From G963667855 sp963667855 (GTDB taxonomy: Bacteria > Planctomycetota > Phycisphaerae > UBA1845), in contig CAXXKI010000032.1 in assembly GCA_963667855.2 (NCBI GenBank), positions 1 to 64,000 of the forward strand: a DNA stretch of 64,000 nucleotides, given 5' to 3'. How positions within the stretch are numbered: position 1 is the first letter of the stretch; the number at the start of each line of letters is the position of its first letter. The notes under the pieces are model-generated. The model saw only the letters and a program-made list of their open reading frames with translations. It did not search any database and was not told where the DNA came from. Of the stretch, positions 18,243 through 27,306 are shown piece after piece. Position numbers and translations under genes: made by a program.

Positions 18243-19973
18243 ATGGGACTTGTTACATCATCACTGACCACAGGCCGTAACGCTCTGCTGAGCTACCAGG
18301 GGGCACTTACCGTTGTTGGTAATAACGTTGCCAATGCCGGAAACGCGGATTATACGCGTCAATCGTCCCAACTGGCTGCGGTGATCGGAACGAAAATCGG
18401 CCAGGGACTGCAGCCGGGAGCGGGCGTCAACCTTACCAGCCTTCATCGCCACGTTGATGAGGCTTTGGAAAACCGCCTGCGGGCTTCCACCGGTGATCTT
18501 CGGTCCGCCCAGGCTGAGAGCAGTGTCCTCGCCCAACTGGAAAGCTACTTCGCCGACCTTTCCGGTACGGGCATCAGCAGTCAGATGATCGATTTCTTTA
18601 ACAGCCTGAGTGATGTGCAGAATTCTCCGGACGATACGGCGATACGGGCCGTTGCGGTTTCCACCGGCGATTCTCTGGCCAGGTCGATTCAGTCTGCTCG
18701 CGGCGATATCCTGGAAATAGCGGAAAACGTCAATACGGACATCAAGAACGTTGTTTCCGAGGCCGATCGTATCGCTTCGGAAATCGCCCGGCTGAACACC
18801 GAAATCGTTTCAGTGGAGGCTGGCGGAAAAGGTCAGGCCAACGCTCTTCGAGATCAGCGCGACGCGTTGCTTCGCGATCTCAGCGAATACTTCGATACCG
18901 AAGTTAAGGAACAGCCGGACGGATCAATAAACGTTTACGTCGGTAGTGAACCTTTGATCCAGCATGGGCTTTCCCGCGGACTTGCCACGGTGGATGACCT
19001 CGACGGCGAATCCATCCGAACTGCGGTGGTTTTTGCCGATACGAACGCTCGAATCAGAGTAGCCGGCGGTGAAATCGAAGGGATGATCCGGGCTCGGGAC
19101 GATCAGGTCCTGGGGACCCTGGATACTCTCGATCAGTTGGCGCTGGCGGTGATAACCGAAGTCAACTCGGTACACGCCGATGGGCAGGGGTTGTCCCCGC
19201 TTCGCTCGGTTATTTCCACCAATGTTGTTGACGATCCGACCGCTCCTTTGAACAGTGTTGCGGCCAACCTTGGTATAACCCCGGAAAACGGGAGCTTCTA
19301 CATAACCGTTTCCGACGATGCGACCGGGACGCCCGTTGCCTATCGAATCGAGGTCGATCTCGATGGCCAGGGTACCGACACTTCGCTGAACGACATAATC
19401 GCCGCGATAAACGCACAGGTAAACGGCGCCACCGCGGCCCTTACGGTTGATCAGCGATTGAGCATTACTGCTGATGCGGGTTTTTCGTTCTCCTTCGGAC
19501 ATGACGGTCAGCAATTCAGAGCGGATAGCTCAAAGACTCTTGCCGCTCTTGGGATAAACACGTTTTTCGAAGGTTCCAGTGCGGCCGACATCGCGGTTCG
19601 ACCGGAACTGCTCAATGATTCGGGAATGCTTGCCGCGGCTACGGTCAACCACGTGGGTGGTGGTATCAATGCAGGCAGACTGGCCGGCATCATCGATGGT
19701 GTGAGTGAAATCGCGAATAACTCGTCAATACTCGATTTCTATAACTCCATCTCCAACGGCATAGCCACTGCTGGTGGAATGGCCAAGGACAACGCTTTAG
19801 CGGCTGAGGTTATTAACCAGTCACTGACGGCACAGCGGGAAAGTGTCAGCGGAGTAAGTATCGACGAGGAAGCCATTGAAATGCTTCGTTACGAAAGGGC
19901 GTTTCAGGGAGCGGCAAGGTATATAACCACAGTGGACAACTTGATGCAGGAAATGCTTAGTTTGGTGCGATAG
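18243..19973 (+). CDS. flgK: flagellar hook-associated protein 1, FlgK
   Basis: HAP1, the first hook-filament junction protein, 576 residues. N-terminus LTTGRNALLSYQGALTVVGN and NVANAGNADYTRQ; central heptad region with FNSLSDVQNSPDD; C-terminus GVSIDEEAIEMLRYERAFQG with YITTVDNLMQEML. Normal length and intact. It carries an internal Ig-like or flagellin-IN-type segment (GSFYITVSDDATGTPVAYRI) in its variable middle. Confidence 0.95.
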   Translation: MGLVTSSLTTGRNALLSYQGALTVVGNNVANAGNADYTRQSSQLAAVIGTKIGQGLQPGAGVNLTSLHRHVDEALENRLRASTGDLRSAQAESSVLAQLESYFADLSGTGISSQMIDFFNSLSDVQNSPDDTAIRAVAVSTGDSLARSIQSARGDILEIAENVNTDIKNVVSEADRIASEIARLNTEIVSVEAGGKGQANALRDQRDALLRDLSEYFDTEVKEQPDGSINVYVGSEPLIQHGLSRGLATVDDLDGESIRTAVVFADTNARIRVAGGEIEGMIRARDDQVLGTLDTLDQLALAVITEVNSVHADGQGLSPLRSVISTNVVDDPTAPLNSVAANLGITPENGSFYITVSDDATGTPVAYRIEVDLDGQGTDTSLNDIIAAINAQVNGATAALTVDQRLSITADAGFSFSFGHDGQQFRADSSKTLAALGINTFFEGSSAADIAVRPELLNDSGMLAAATVNHVGGGINAGRLAGIIDGVSEIANNSSILDFYNSISNGIATAGGMAKDNALAAEVINQSLTAQRESVSGVSIDEEAIEMLRYERAFQGAARYITTVDNLMQEMLSLVR

Positions 19974-20007
19974 TCGTTAATTGTTCTTGGGATCAAGGTG
20001 AATTGTT

Positions 20008-21945
20008 ATGGCGATTAGCTCGGTAAATTTTGGTAGAGTGACTTCCACGCTCAAAACCGATTCTCTCCTGGCTGCGCTGCGCAGTAACACGAATACAGTT
20101 TATCGGGAGCAGAACCGGATTTCCATGGGAAGGCAGTTCCTGGTTGCCAGTGATGATCCAGGGCGTGCGGCTCGTGCCCTGGATTTGAGCCAGATAATGG
20201 AAAAACAGTCTCAGCTCCTCACTAACATCAGGCATGCAAGTAATACACTCGATGCTACGGACGTGGCAATGGCCGAAGTCAGTGCCCTTATCATCGATGC
20301 CCAGGCGATTGCCAGCCAGAACATCGGCACCTTAGCTTCAGCCGACGAGCGAACTGCTGCCGCCGAGATTATCGCCTCTATACGTGAGCAACTGGTGGTT
20401 GTTGGCAATCGCACTTACGAAGGAAGGTACCTGTTCGCCGGGCGAGATACCGATGAACAGCCGTTCATAGGTGCCATGGGGGGAGTCGCCTATGTCGGAG
20501 ATACCGGCGACATATATTCCAGAACAGATGTCAATGAGCTCGAACCCATTAATCTGCCCGGCAACATTATGTTCGGTGCTTTATCCAGTGAAGTTACCGG
20601 ATTCGCCGATCTGTCTCCGCAGCTTACCACAGATATTCGTCTGGAGGATCTGACGGGAGCTACTAATCAGGGATTGCGACTCGGTACCTTGCAGATCGCG
20701 GAAGATGGCGGGGCGACTTACAATATAGATCTCACCAAAGCTGATACTATCGGCGATGTCGTTGATACGATAAACGCCGCCGCGACGGCGGGAGGTGCTG
20801 CATTTACCGCTTCGTTGAATGCTGATGGAATAACCATTACACCGGGCGGTCCGGCCATTACCGTTCGGGATATCTCAACGGGAACAACCGCGAGCGACCT
20901 TGGAGTTGTCACTACCACGCCGTCGGCCGCCGCGATTGTCGGCGCGGATCTGGGGGCCAAGCTCACCAGAACGACCTCCGTTGCCGATTTAGCAGGTGGT
21001 ACGGGAGTGAACCTGGCCGACGGAATCGTCATTACCAACGGGAGTGATTCGGCCACCATCGATCTCAGCGGTGCCGAAACCGTTCAGGATATTCTTAATT
21101 CGATCAACAATTGCGGTTTGTACGTTAAAGCGGAAATCAACGATTCCGGTACCGGTATCAACGTGTTGAACATGGTCTCCGGATTGTCCATGAATATCGG
21201 TGAAAACGGCGGAACCACCGCTACCGAACTCGGTATTCGTTCGCTGATTACCAATACAAGTCTAACCGGATTGAATGATGGTATCGGTGTTCGAACCGAA
21301 CCGGGCATGGATGATATTCGGATTAACGCCAAGGACGGAACGAGCTTTGCGGTTAATCTCGATGGTGTCAGCACCATCGGGGACGTTATTGACGCTATCA
21401 ACGACGCTGCGACTGCTGCCGGAATCTCGGTAACCGCCGGACTTGCGGATGTCGGTAACGGAATACAACTTACGGATGCTACAGGTGGGGCGGGCTCATT
21501 CTGGGTTTCCCGGGAGAACCTGTCGTACGCCGTGGATGACCTCGGGCTTGCTGAGCGAATTGCCGATCCCGGGACCGTTCTAGTTGCCGATGAAGTAAAT
21601 CCGGCCCGGGCGGACGGTATTCTTACCCGATTGATTGATTTAGAAAATGCCTTACGTGACAACGATTCCCAGGCACTGACCATAGCGTCAGAGGAATTGG
21701 ATGTTTTAGTAAGTGATTTCAACCGCTCACGAGGCGTAATCGGTGCCCGCGGAGCGGCCATGCAGGATCGTCTGCTTCAGACCGACAATGCGGTTTTCGC
21801 AACCGAAAGCCTGTTGTCTGAAGTTCAGGATCTAGATTTTACCGAAGCGATTACGAAGTTCCAGCAGGCCCAGACGGCTTTGCAGGCTTCGTTGATGACT
21901 GGGGCGCAGATACTCAATACGTCCCTGTTGAATTTCCTGGAGTAA
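20008..21945 (+). CDS. flgL: flagellar hook-associated protein 3, FlgL, enlarged
   Basis: HAP3, the second junction protein. The N-terminal 200 residues (RISMGRQFLVASDDPGRAAR) and the C-terminal 100 (TEAITKFQQAQTALQASLMT) form the usual D0/D1 coiled coils. At 645 residues it is roughly twice the common length. The extra part holds three tandem flagellin-IN-like repeats at about residues 225-300, 339-415 and 432-515, each with a version of NIDLxxxxTIGDVVDTINAA. These probably form surface-exposed domains. ATG 20008 has GATCAAGGTG upstream. Confidence 0.93.
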   Translation: MAISSVNFGRVTSTLKTDSLLAALRSNTNTVYREQNRISMGRQFLVASDDPGRAARALDLSQIMEKQSQLLTNIRHASNTLDATDVAMAEVSALIIDAQAIASQNIGTLASADERTAAAEIIASIREQLVVVGNRTYEGRYLFAGRDTDEQPFIGAMGGVAYVGDTGDIYSRTDVNELEPINLPGNIMFGALSSEVTGFADLSPQLTTDIRLEDLTGATNQGLRLGTLQIAEDGGATYNIDLTKADTIGDVVDTINAAATAGGAAFTASLNADGITITPGGPAITVRDISTGTTASDLGVVTTTPSAAAIVGADLGAKLTRTTSVADLAGGTGVNLADGIVITNGSDSATIDLSGAETVQDILNSINNCGLYVKAEINDSGTGINVLNMVSGLSMNIGENGGTTATELGIRSLITNTSLTGLNDGIGVRTEPGMDDIRINAKDGTSFAVNLDGVSTIGDVIDAINDAATAAGISVTAGLADVGNGIQLTDATGGAGSFWVSRENLSYAVDDLGLAERIADPGTVLVADEVNPARADGILTRLIDLENALRDNDSQALTIASEELDVLVSDFNRSRGVIGARGAAMQDRLLQTDNAVFATESLLSEVQDLDFTEAITKFQQAQTALQASLMTGAQILNTSLLNFLE

Positions 21946-22243
21946 CAGGAATTCGTTCCTCCTGCCGGATTATAACCGCGGGAGGGAGAGAAAAGAGAGT
22001 TTAACTCGGGGCGGCTTCTAACAGCCGGAAACGCCTCAGAAACGGTTGCTCCGCGTGGGAGATGCGGAGTTGCAGGGAGAGTGAAAAACCTTGTAAGTAC
22101 CACTGGCTACGCATCAGCTTGCCGCTTGTGATCGACGGAAAAACAACTGTCGGCAGGGCGAAGCTGACCTGGATTTCGGGCATGCGTGTGTCCGACGTGC
22201 CGGAACGGTCGGCCGATTAGGATTGGCTGTAAGGAGTGTCGCG
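21946..22243. other. flgL-fliW intergenic region
   Basis: A hairpin with arms CCTCCTGC and GCGGGAGG lies around 21958-21990 without a T-run. A frame that stays open to a stop at 22219 is Arg/Ser/Cys-rich with no good start and is not called a gene. AAGGAG at 22230-22235 is the ribosome site of fliW. Confidence 0.4.
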
Positions 22244-22696
22244 ATGAATATTCAGACGTCGCGTTTTGGACCGCTTGAAGTTGACGGTGAACGACTCATT
22301 ACTTTTGAACAGGGAGTGCTTGGTTTTCCCAAACAAAAGCAGTATGCCCTGATTCAGACCGGTGAGGGGAGTGGGTTCTACTGGCTGCAGGCGGTGGACA
22401 GACCTGAGTTGGCATTCGTTGTGTGCGATCCGCGCCTTTTCGTACCGGATTACAACGTTCCGGTTAAAGCAGATGAGCTGGAAAGGCTGGGACTCAAGGA
22501 CTTCAATAACGCTCAGGTATTCATCATCGTTAACAAGGTCGGGGACGTGCTTACCGGTAACCTTCAGGGGCCGGTAGTCATTAACGTGGAAACCCGCCAG
22601 GCCCGACAGCTTGTTCTCAGCGATCGGCGATACTCCACCAGGCATCCGCTTATGCAGACCGGATCGCCGGAAGAGACAATGAGCAAGACTGGGTAA
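22244..22696 (+). CDS. fliW: flagellar assembly factor FliW
   Basis: FliW binds flagellin and antagonises CsrA, linking filament demand to flagellin translation. It has 150 residues with the family core RLITFEQGVLGFPKQKQYAL, DRPELAFVVCDPRLFVPDY and GNLQGPVVINVETRQARQLV. ATG 22244 is chosen over a TTG at 22223 because AAGGAG lies at the right distance. With csrA and flagellin directly downstream, all three partners of the switch are adjacent. Confidence 0.95.
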   Translation: MNIQTSRFGPLEVDGERLITFEQGVLGFPKQKQYALIQTGEGSGFYWLQAVDRPELAFVVCDPRLFVPDYNVPVKADELERLGLKDFNNAQVFIIVNKVGDVLTGNLQGPVVINVETRQARQLVLSDRRYSTRHPLMQTGSPEETMSKTG

Positions 22697-22709
22697 AACC
22701 CAGGTTATC

Positions 22710-22731
22710 GAATCGAAACGGAAATCGATTC
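22710..22731 (+). promoter_or_regulatory. GGA-loop hairpin in the fliW-csrA gap
   Basis: GAATCGA (22710-22716) pairs perfectly with TCGATTC (22725-22731); the eight-base loop AACGGAAA exposes a GGA, the core of CsrA recognition. There is no T-run, so it is not a normal terminator. It may be a CsrA site on the fliW or csrA transcript. Confidence 0.4.
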
Positions 22732-22919
22732 AACCCGTGTTGTTGCGGTGGCTTTGATATTGTCGCTGCCGACTGGCGGGAACGTACGTGGTTCGCTCAG
22801 TACCCGTTTGCAAACAGGGTACGGCCAGAAACGGCGTGATAGCGGTCATGCCGGTTAAAACCCGAGCGAATCTAAAACTGAAACTATAGCGCATCACATA
22901 GCCGAGGAAGGAGCCGAGG

Positions 22920-23159
22920 ATGTTGGTGCTTTCAAGGACGCGCGACGAGACGATCATGATCGGTGATGACATCGAAATTACGATCGTTGATGTTCGCGGC
23001 GATAAAGTGAGAGTCGGTATTAACGCTCCCACTGCCATACCAGTGCATCGTAAGGAGGTTTATGACGCCATTAAGAAAGAAAACCAGGAGGCGTCTAACC
23101 TTAATCCGGACCATATGAGGAATGTTATTGATCGACCCAAACAGACGCAGACGCGTTAG
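22920..23159 (+). CDS. csrA: carbon storage regulator CsrA
   Basis: An RNA-binding translational regulator of 79 residues. The family pattern is complete: MLVLSRTRDETIMIGDDIEI, the VRVGINAP strand and PVHRKEVYDAIKKENQ; the Arg that contacts RNA (HRKEVY) is present. The C-terminal 25 residues are an extension beyond the E. coli length, as in other bacteria with FliW. GGAAGGAGCCGAGG precedes the ATG and itself contains several GGA motifs, allowing autoregulation. Confidence 0.96.
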   Translation: MLVLSRTRDETIMIGDDIEITIVDVRGDKVRVGINAPTAIPVHRKEVYDAIKKENQEASNLNPDHMRNVIDRPKQTQTR

Positions 23160-23186
23160 GGATAGTATGAGAAACCGTACCAGTAA

Positions 23187-23222
23187 AAGGATAATGTGGA
23201 CGGTGCAATCAAGGAGGATTGC
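23187..23222 (+). promoter_or_regulatory. putative CsrA-binding leader of flagellin mRNA
   Basis: GCAATC (23205-23210) and GATTGC (23217-23222) form a perfect stem whose six-base loop is AAGGAG, so the Shine-Dalgarno is the loop of a GGA hairpin two bases before ATG 23225. Two further GGA motifs (23189-23191 and 23198-23200) lie just upstream. CsrA bound here would block initiation, as at the Bacillus subtilis hag leader. Confidence 0.65.
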
Positions 23223-23224
23223 TC

Positions 23225-24676
23225 ATGAGTAGAATAACGAACAATATACCGGCGATCGTTTCACAAAGAGAATTGGGTCGTTCTCAACAGGACTTGGCCA
23301 CTTCTCTGCAACGCTTGTCCAGTGGTTTGCAGATCAACCGTGGGGCCGATGATCCGGCGGGACTTATTGTTTCCGAACGGTTGCGGTCGGAGATATCGGC
23401 CGTCTCCCAGGCGGTGGATAACTCTCAACGGGCCATCAACGTGATCTCGACTACAGAGGGAGCATTGGACGAAGTCAGTGCCCTGTTGACTGACATCCAG
23501 GCACTCGTCGTGGAAGCGGCCAACCGTGGCGCGTTCAGCGATGAAGAGGTCGAGGCAAACCAGCTTCAGATCGATTCGGCGATTGAGGCTATCAGTCGTA
23601 TTGCGAATACCACTACATTCGCAGGACGCAAACTGCTCGATGGATCGCTCGACTATTTCACCAGCGGTGTTAGTACTGGCGATATAGCTGCTTTGGAAAT
23701 TCAATCGGTTAACTTCGGAAAAGCTGATTACGTTCCCGTGCGTATCGATGTTACTTCCGCTGCTTTGCATGCGGAACAGCAGTTCGCCGGGCCTGGTATA
23801 GGGGCTTCCGCTGTAACCATTGACCTGCAGGGACCAAAGGGAATTATTACCCTTAACTTCCCGGCCAGCACTTCAGTCAATACCATGGTCGATGCCATCA
23901 ACAACCAGCGGGACTCCACGGGAGTTGAGGCCGCGATTATTAACTCGGGTACTCCGGCCAGCGGTATGCAGATTATGAGTTCCGGTTACGGAAGCAGTGA
24001 ATTCGTGCGTATCCAGACACTTGTCGGCAGTGCGCCATTTACGACTACTGAACGAGATGGCACTACTTCCGTAGCGGATGGTAGTCGCATCGAAGGGCAT
24101 GATGCAGTAGCAACTGTTAACGGTACACCGACTATTGCCGATGGTCTGGACATCGCTTTGCGGTCGTCATCGGTGAAGATGGACTTCACCCTCGATCCGG
24201 CGTTTGGAACCGGGACAAGTGAGTTCAGCATTACCGGAGGGGGGTCGCTGTTCCAGCTTGGACCTCGGGTAAACACCAATCAGCAATCCAATATTGGTGT
24301 TCCGGCAATGCAGGCCAACAAGCTGGGTAATCGAACGTTGGGTTTCCTCTCGCAGCTTGCCAGTGGACAGGCGTACGCCTTGAATACCGGGGAATTTGAT
24401 CACGCTTCGGACATTGTCGACGCGGTGATCACCCAGGTGGCCAGCCTGAGAGGTCGATTGGGAGCGTTTGAGAGAAACAACCTCAGGCCCAACATCAGGC
24501 AGTTGCAGATAACCACTGAAAACCTGAGTTCTTCCGAGTCGATTATCCGCGATACGGATTTCGCCAAGGAGACCACCGAGTTGACCAGGGCTCAGATTCT
24601 GGTCCAGGCGGGAACCAGTGTTCTCTCGATTGCCAACGCTCAGCAGCAGAACGTTCTTTCACTGCTAGGCGGGTAA
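23225..24676 (+). CDS. flagellin
   Basis: Filament subunit, 483 residues from ATG 23225. The N-terminal D0/D1 is SRITNNIPAIVSQRELGRSQ and LSSGLQINRGADDPAGLIVS; the C-terminal D0/D1 is ESIIRDTDFAKETTELTRAQ with QQQNVLSLLGG. The variable middle contains a flagellin-IN-like segment (VTIDLQGPKGIITLNFPAST). Translation is probably controlled through the GGA hairpin at 23205-23222, and a terminator follows. Only one flagellin gene is seen in the window. Confidence 0.96.
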   Translation: MSRITNNIPAIVSQRELGRSQQDLATSLQRLSSGLQINRGADDPAGLIVSERLRSEISAVSQAVDNSQRAINVISTTEGALDEVSALLTDIQALVVEAANRGAFSDEEVEANQLQIDSAIEAISRIANTTTFAGRKLLDGSLDYFTSGVSTGDIAALEIQSVNFGKADYVPVRIDVTSAALHAEQQFAGPGIGASAVTIDLQGPKGIITLNFPASTSVNTMVDAINNQRDSTGVEAAIINSGTPASGMQIMSSGYGSSEFVRIQTLVGSAPFTTTERDGTTSVADGSRIEGHDAVATVNGTPTIADGLDIALRSSSVKMDFTLDPAFGTGTSEFSITGGGSLFQLGPRVNTNQQSNIGVPAMQANKLGNRTLGFLSQLASGQAYALNTGEFDHASDIVDAVITQVASLRGRLGAFERNNLRPNIRQLQITTENLSSSESIIRDTDFAKETTELTRAQILVQAGTSVLSIANAQQQNVLSLLGG

Positions 24677-24730
24677 TAATGGTTTAATCCACCGCCGGTT
24701 GATCCGGTGGTGAAGAATCGCCGTGAAGCC

Positions 24731-24778
24731 AAAAACGCCCCGATTCCGCTTATCGGCGGGTCGGGGCGGTATTTTTCT
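24731..24778 (+). terminator. flagellin terminator, likely bidirectional
   Basis: CGCCCCGA and TCGGGGCG flank an inner CCGC/GCGG hairpin and are followed by GTATTTTT on the plus strand; an AAAAA run on the other side gives T-residues for the converging response-regulator operon. It sits between convergent genes. Confidence 0.75.
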
Positions 24779-24793
24779 GCCAGGTTTCAGTTC

Positions 24794-25285
24794 TTACTCT
24801 GTTTCCTTCCGGTTTTTTATCGCCTGCAGCAGCCGGGCTCCATCCAGTTTACTTACATACGGCAGCAGGTCGTCAACCTCTTCGATTACGAATTCGGTCA
24901 GGTGGTCTTTTACTATCGCGCAGAGCTTGTCTTTTTCCCAGGGCTTGGAAATATAGTGGTCGAGTCCGGCGTCGTTGACCGCCTTTATCGTATCTTCCAG
25001 CCCCGCTTGACCGGTTATCAATATTTTCTTCGCTGTTGCTGTTTCCTCGTCTTTCTGCAACTCGACCAGAAAATCCACCCCCTTGGTTCCCGGTAATAAG
25101 TGATCGCAAAGGACCAGGGCCAGGGTAAACCCTTCGCCAAGGCACTCGTCCAGTACGTCTCGCGCGTCGTTTACGTCTTCCGCGGCCTCGATTCTCACTA
25201 TCGATTCAAATGATTCGATATCGCGGGTTATGGCGTCGCGAACTTCCGGCTCATCTTCCACGCAAAGTAGCAGTAGCTTTCTCAT
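24794..25285 (-). CDS. stand-alone response regulator receiver protein
   Basis: 163 residues: a full CheY-like receiver (acidic pair in VEDEPEVRD, phospho-acceptor Asp in LVLCDHLLPGTKG, Thr in ILITGQ, Lys in SKPWEKDKL) plus a short helical tail FVIEEVDDLLPYVSKLD. There is no DNA-binding or enzymatic domain, so it should act by protein contact. Its ATG overlaps the kinase stop (ATGA), making the kinase its likely phosphodonor. The tail resembles the segment after the receiver-like domain of that kinase. Confidence 0.9.
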   Translation of the reverse strand: MRKLLLLCVEDEPEVRDAITRDIESFESIVRIEAAEDVNDARDVLDECLGEGFTLALVLCDHLLPGTKGVDFLVELQKDEETATAKKILITGQAGLEDTIKAVNDAGLDHYISKPWEKDKLCAIVKDHLTEFVIEEVDDLLPYVSKLDGARLLQAIKNRKETE

Positions 25286-27306
25286 ATGGTTTTCCTTTCT
25301 CCCGGTATGGCCACATAGCGGACCGGAAGGATTACGGTAGCGGTTGTTTCACCCGGCTTGGATTTGAAGAATATCTCTCCGCCGTGCCTGGAAACTATTT
25401 GATGGCAGATTGGTAAACCCAATCCCAGCCCGAACTCGGCTTCTCCGTGTTTGGTCGTGAAATTCGTGTCGAATATCTTATCCAGGTGTTCCGGCGCGAT
25501 TCCCGGGCCTGAATCGGTGATTGTTACGCGAACATGTTGATCGTCCGGGCAATCTGTCTTGATCTTTAGTTGCCCCTTCTCGCCCATTGCGCCGATGGCG
25601 TTGGAAATGAGGTTTGTCCAAACCTGGTTTATTTCACCAGCCCGGCACCTGATCAACGGCAGATCGCCATAGTCTTTTTCCACCCCGATTTCGAACAGGG
25701 CGTGGTTAAACATCAACAGCGTGTCGTCGAGGCCTTTGTGGATGTTTATATCAGCTCCCACATCGTGGTCAGCTTTGGCGTAGGACCGAAGGCTTTTTAC
25801 TATCCCCGATATTCTGTCGCCGCAACTGCTCATGTTACGCAGCGATGTGCCGAGTTGATGATATCGTTCCAGAAGAGCCAGGAATTGATCCGTATCTGAA
25901 ACGCCTTTTATCAGCTCCTGGTATTCGTTGGATGATGTTATTCCCATTTTTACCAGCCGCCGGGCAAGAGGGCGATCACCCAGAGAATCGGCCAGTTCCG
26001 CCTGGAGTTCCCTTGCCCGCTTAGTCGGGAGGGGGGCGGCGGTCATGGCTTGCAGCATGGTTGCTTTCAGACGCTCGCCTTCGTTACGGCTGGCTGCCAG
26101 CGTTATTATGTCTTCAGCAATGAAATCCACCGCTCGCTGCATGGCCGCTACCGGGTTGTTCAGTTCGTGAGCTATTCCCGCCGACAGTTGCCCCAGGGTG
26201 GCCAGCTTCTCCGTCTCCACCAGTCTCATTTGTGTTTTTTCAAGCTGCTTTAATGTACTGGATAGGTTGTCTCGTTCTTTTCCCAGGTCGGTATTGAGAC
26301 GGATTACTTCCGCACTCAATTCCGCTACTCGTCGATTACGCGTGGCCAGTGATCGCACGAGTGCTGTTACGAAATGCACCGACAGTTGCGGTACTTTTTG
26401 CATTGCTTCGTTAAGTTGCGACAGGGAAATGGAAATTGCCTCAACATCGGTTACCGCCCGGCAGGTGAAAAAAGCCTGGCGCTGATGAGCCAGTGACAGC
26501 AAGCCGATTATCTTACCCGCCGTGTGAGAGTGGAAGTTGATTTCCCTGCCCTCAACCTGCTTGGAAAGCTGGACCAAACCGGAAACCACTATTCGAATAC
26601 CTTCGACCGGCTGTGCCTCCTGCAGAAGGATGGACTCGGCTGGGTACAGCTTTCTTTCTGGTTTTCCCAGTGCCGCGTCTATCCCGTCGATGACTGCCTG
26701 GTTGACCTCCGCGTCGGACATTTCCATATCACCCAGGAAACTGCGCTGCACCTCGCGCAGCTGGTTTCCCAGGGCGGTAAGCCGTTTACTCTGGTCCTGG
26801 TAGGCGTCGGATAAACGAGATTTATCTATTAGTGATGGGAAATTGTCTATTAGACCTGCATGGTTCTCAAGTATGAAATCCGCCACCGTCTCCCGTACGA
26901 GCATTTCGAGTTTCTCTCGGTCGTACGGTTCTGACAGGTGGTGAGTTAGAATTCCTTTATTTGCCGCTTGTTCGAACTCGCCTTCGGTTCGGCAGTTGCC
27001 CAATAGTATTTTCCTGGCAGAGTCCGGCCCTCTTTCATGCAAGCCGGTTAAAAGCTCCAGGCCTCGCTCGTCGTTCAGGTTTTCCTTTACGACTATCAGA
27101 GGTATTATCGCCGGTACCTGTCGTAATCGCTCCATAAGCGGAACGAGGTCTTGCCCTAAGACGCAACTCGCAGTTTCCATCTCCTTGCCCAGAATCTGCT
27201 GGATTGTGTCTTGCAGGTTTTCCCCGACACATATTACTACAAACGGTCCGATTGATTCCTGTGAATCACTCACGATGGCATCACTCCCAGCAGTTTCCAT
27301 GCCCAC
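25282..27306 (-). CDS. histidine kinase with receiver-like and cyclic-nucleotide-binding-like domains
   Basis: A 674-residue soluble sensor kinase without membrane spans. In order: a degenerate receiver (about 20-150; the phospho-Asp position reads IVVKENLNDE and the KP motif is SEPY), a cNMP-binding/Crp-like barrel (about 205-330), a coiled coil, HisKA with AGIAHELNNP (His near 379), an unusual helical insertion, and HATPase_c (NLISNAIGAMGEKG; GPGIAP; GLGLGLPICHQI). Start GTG 27306 or ATG 27300 lies inside the end of the transporter gene, so the two are translationally coupled. It probably reports on the transported substrate or on second-messenger state. Confidence 0.88.
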   Translation of the reverse strand: MGMETAGSDAIVSDSQESIGPFVVICVGENLQDTIQQILGKEMETASCVLGQDLVPLMERLRQVPAIIPLIVVKENLNDERGLELLTGLHERGPDSARKILLGNCRTEGEFEQAANKGILTHHLSEPYDREKLEMLVRETVADFILENHAGLIDNFPSLIDKSRLSDAYQDQSKRLTALGNQLREVQRSFLGDMEMSDAEVNQAVIDGIDAALGKPERKLYPAESILLQEAQPVEGIRIVVSGLVQLSKQVEGREINFHSHTAGKIIGLLSLAHQRQAFFTCRAVTDVEAISISLSQLNEAMQKVPQLSVHFVTALVRSLATRNRRVAELSAEVIRLNTDLGKERDNLSSTLKQLEKTQMRLVETEKLATLGQLSAGIAHELNNPVAAMQRAVDFIAEDIITLAASRNEGERLKATMLQAMTAAPLPTKRARELQAELADSLGDRPLARRLVKMGITSSNEYQELIKGVSDTDQFLALLERYHQLGTSLRNMSSCGDRISGIVKSLRSYAKADHDVGADINIHKGLDDTLLMFNHALFEIGVEKDYGDLPLIRCRAGEINQVWTNLISNAIGAMGEKGQLKIKTDCPDDQHVRVTITDSGPGIAPEHLDKIFDTNFTTKHGEAEFGLGLGLPICHQIVSRHGGEIFFKSKPGETTATVILPVRYVAIPGERKTI

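Noticed and set aside
18924..19514. 196-codon minus-strand frame
   Set aside because: Antisense to flgK.
21084..21761. 225-codon minus-strand frame rich in Ser, Pro and Ala
   Set aside because: Antisense to flgL repeats; composition is what the repeat coding produces in reverse.
22011..22219. Open frame between flgL and fliW
   Set aside because: No proper start or ribosome site; Arg/Cys/Ser-rich composition; no similarity to proteins sometimes encoded there.
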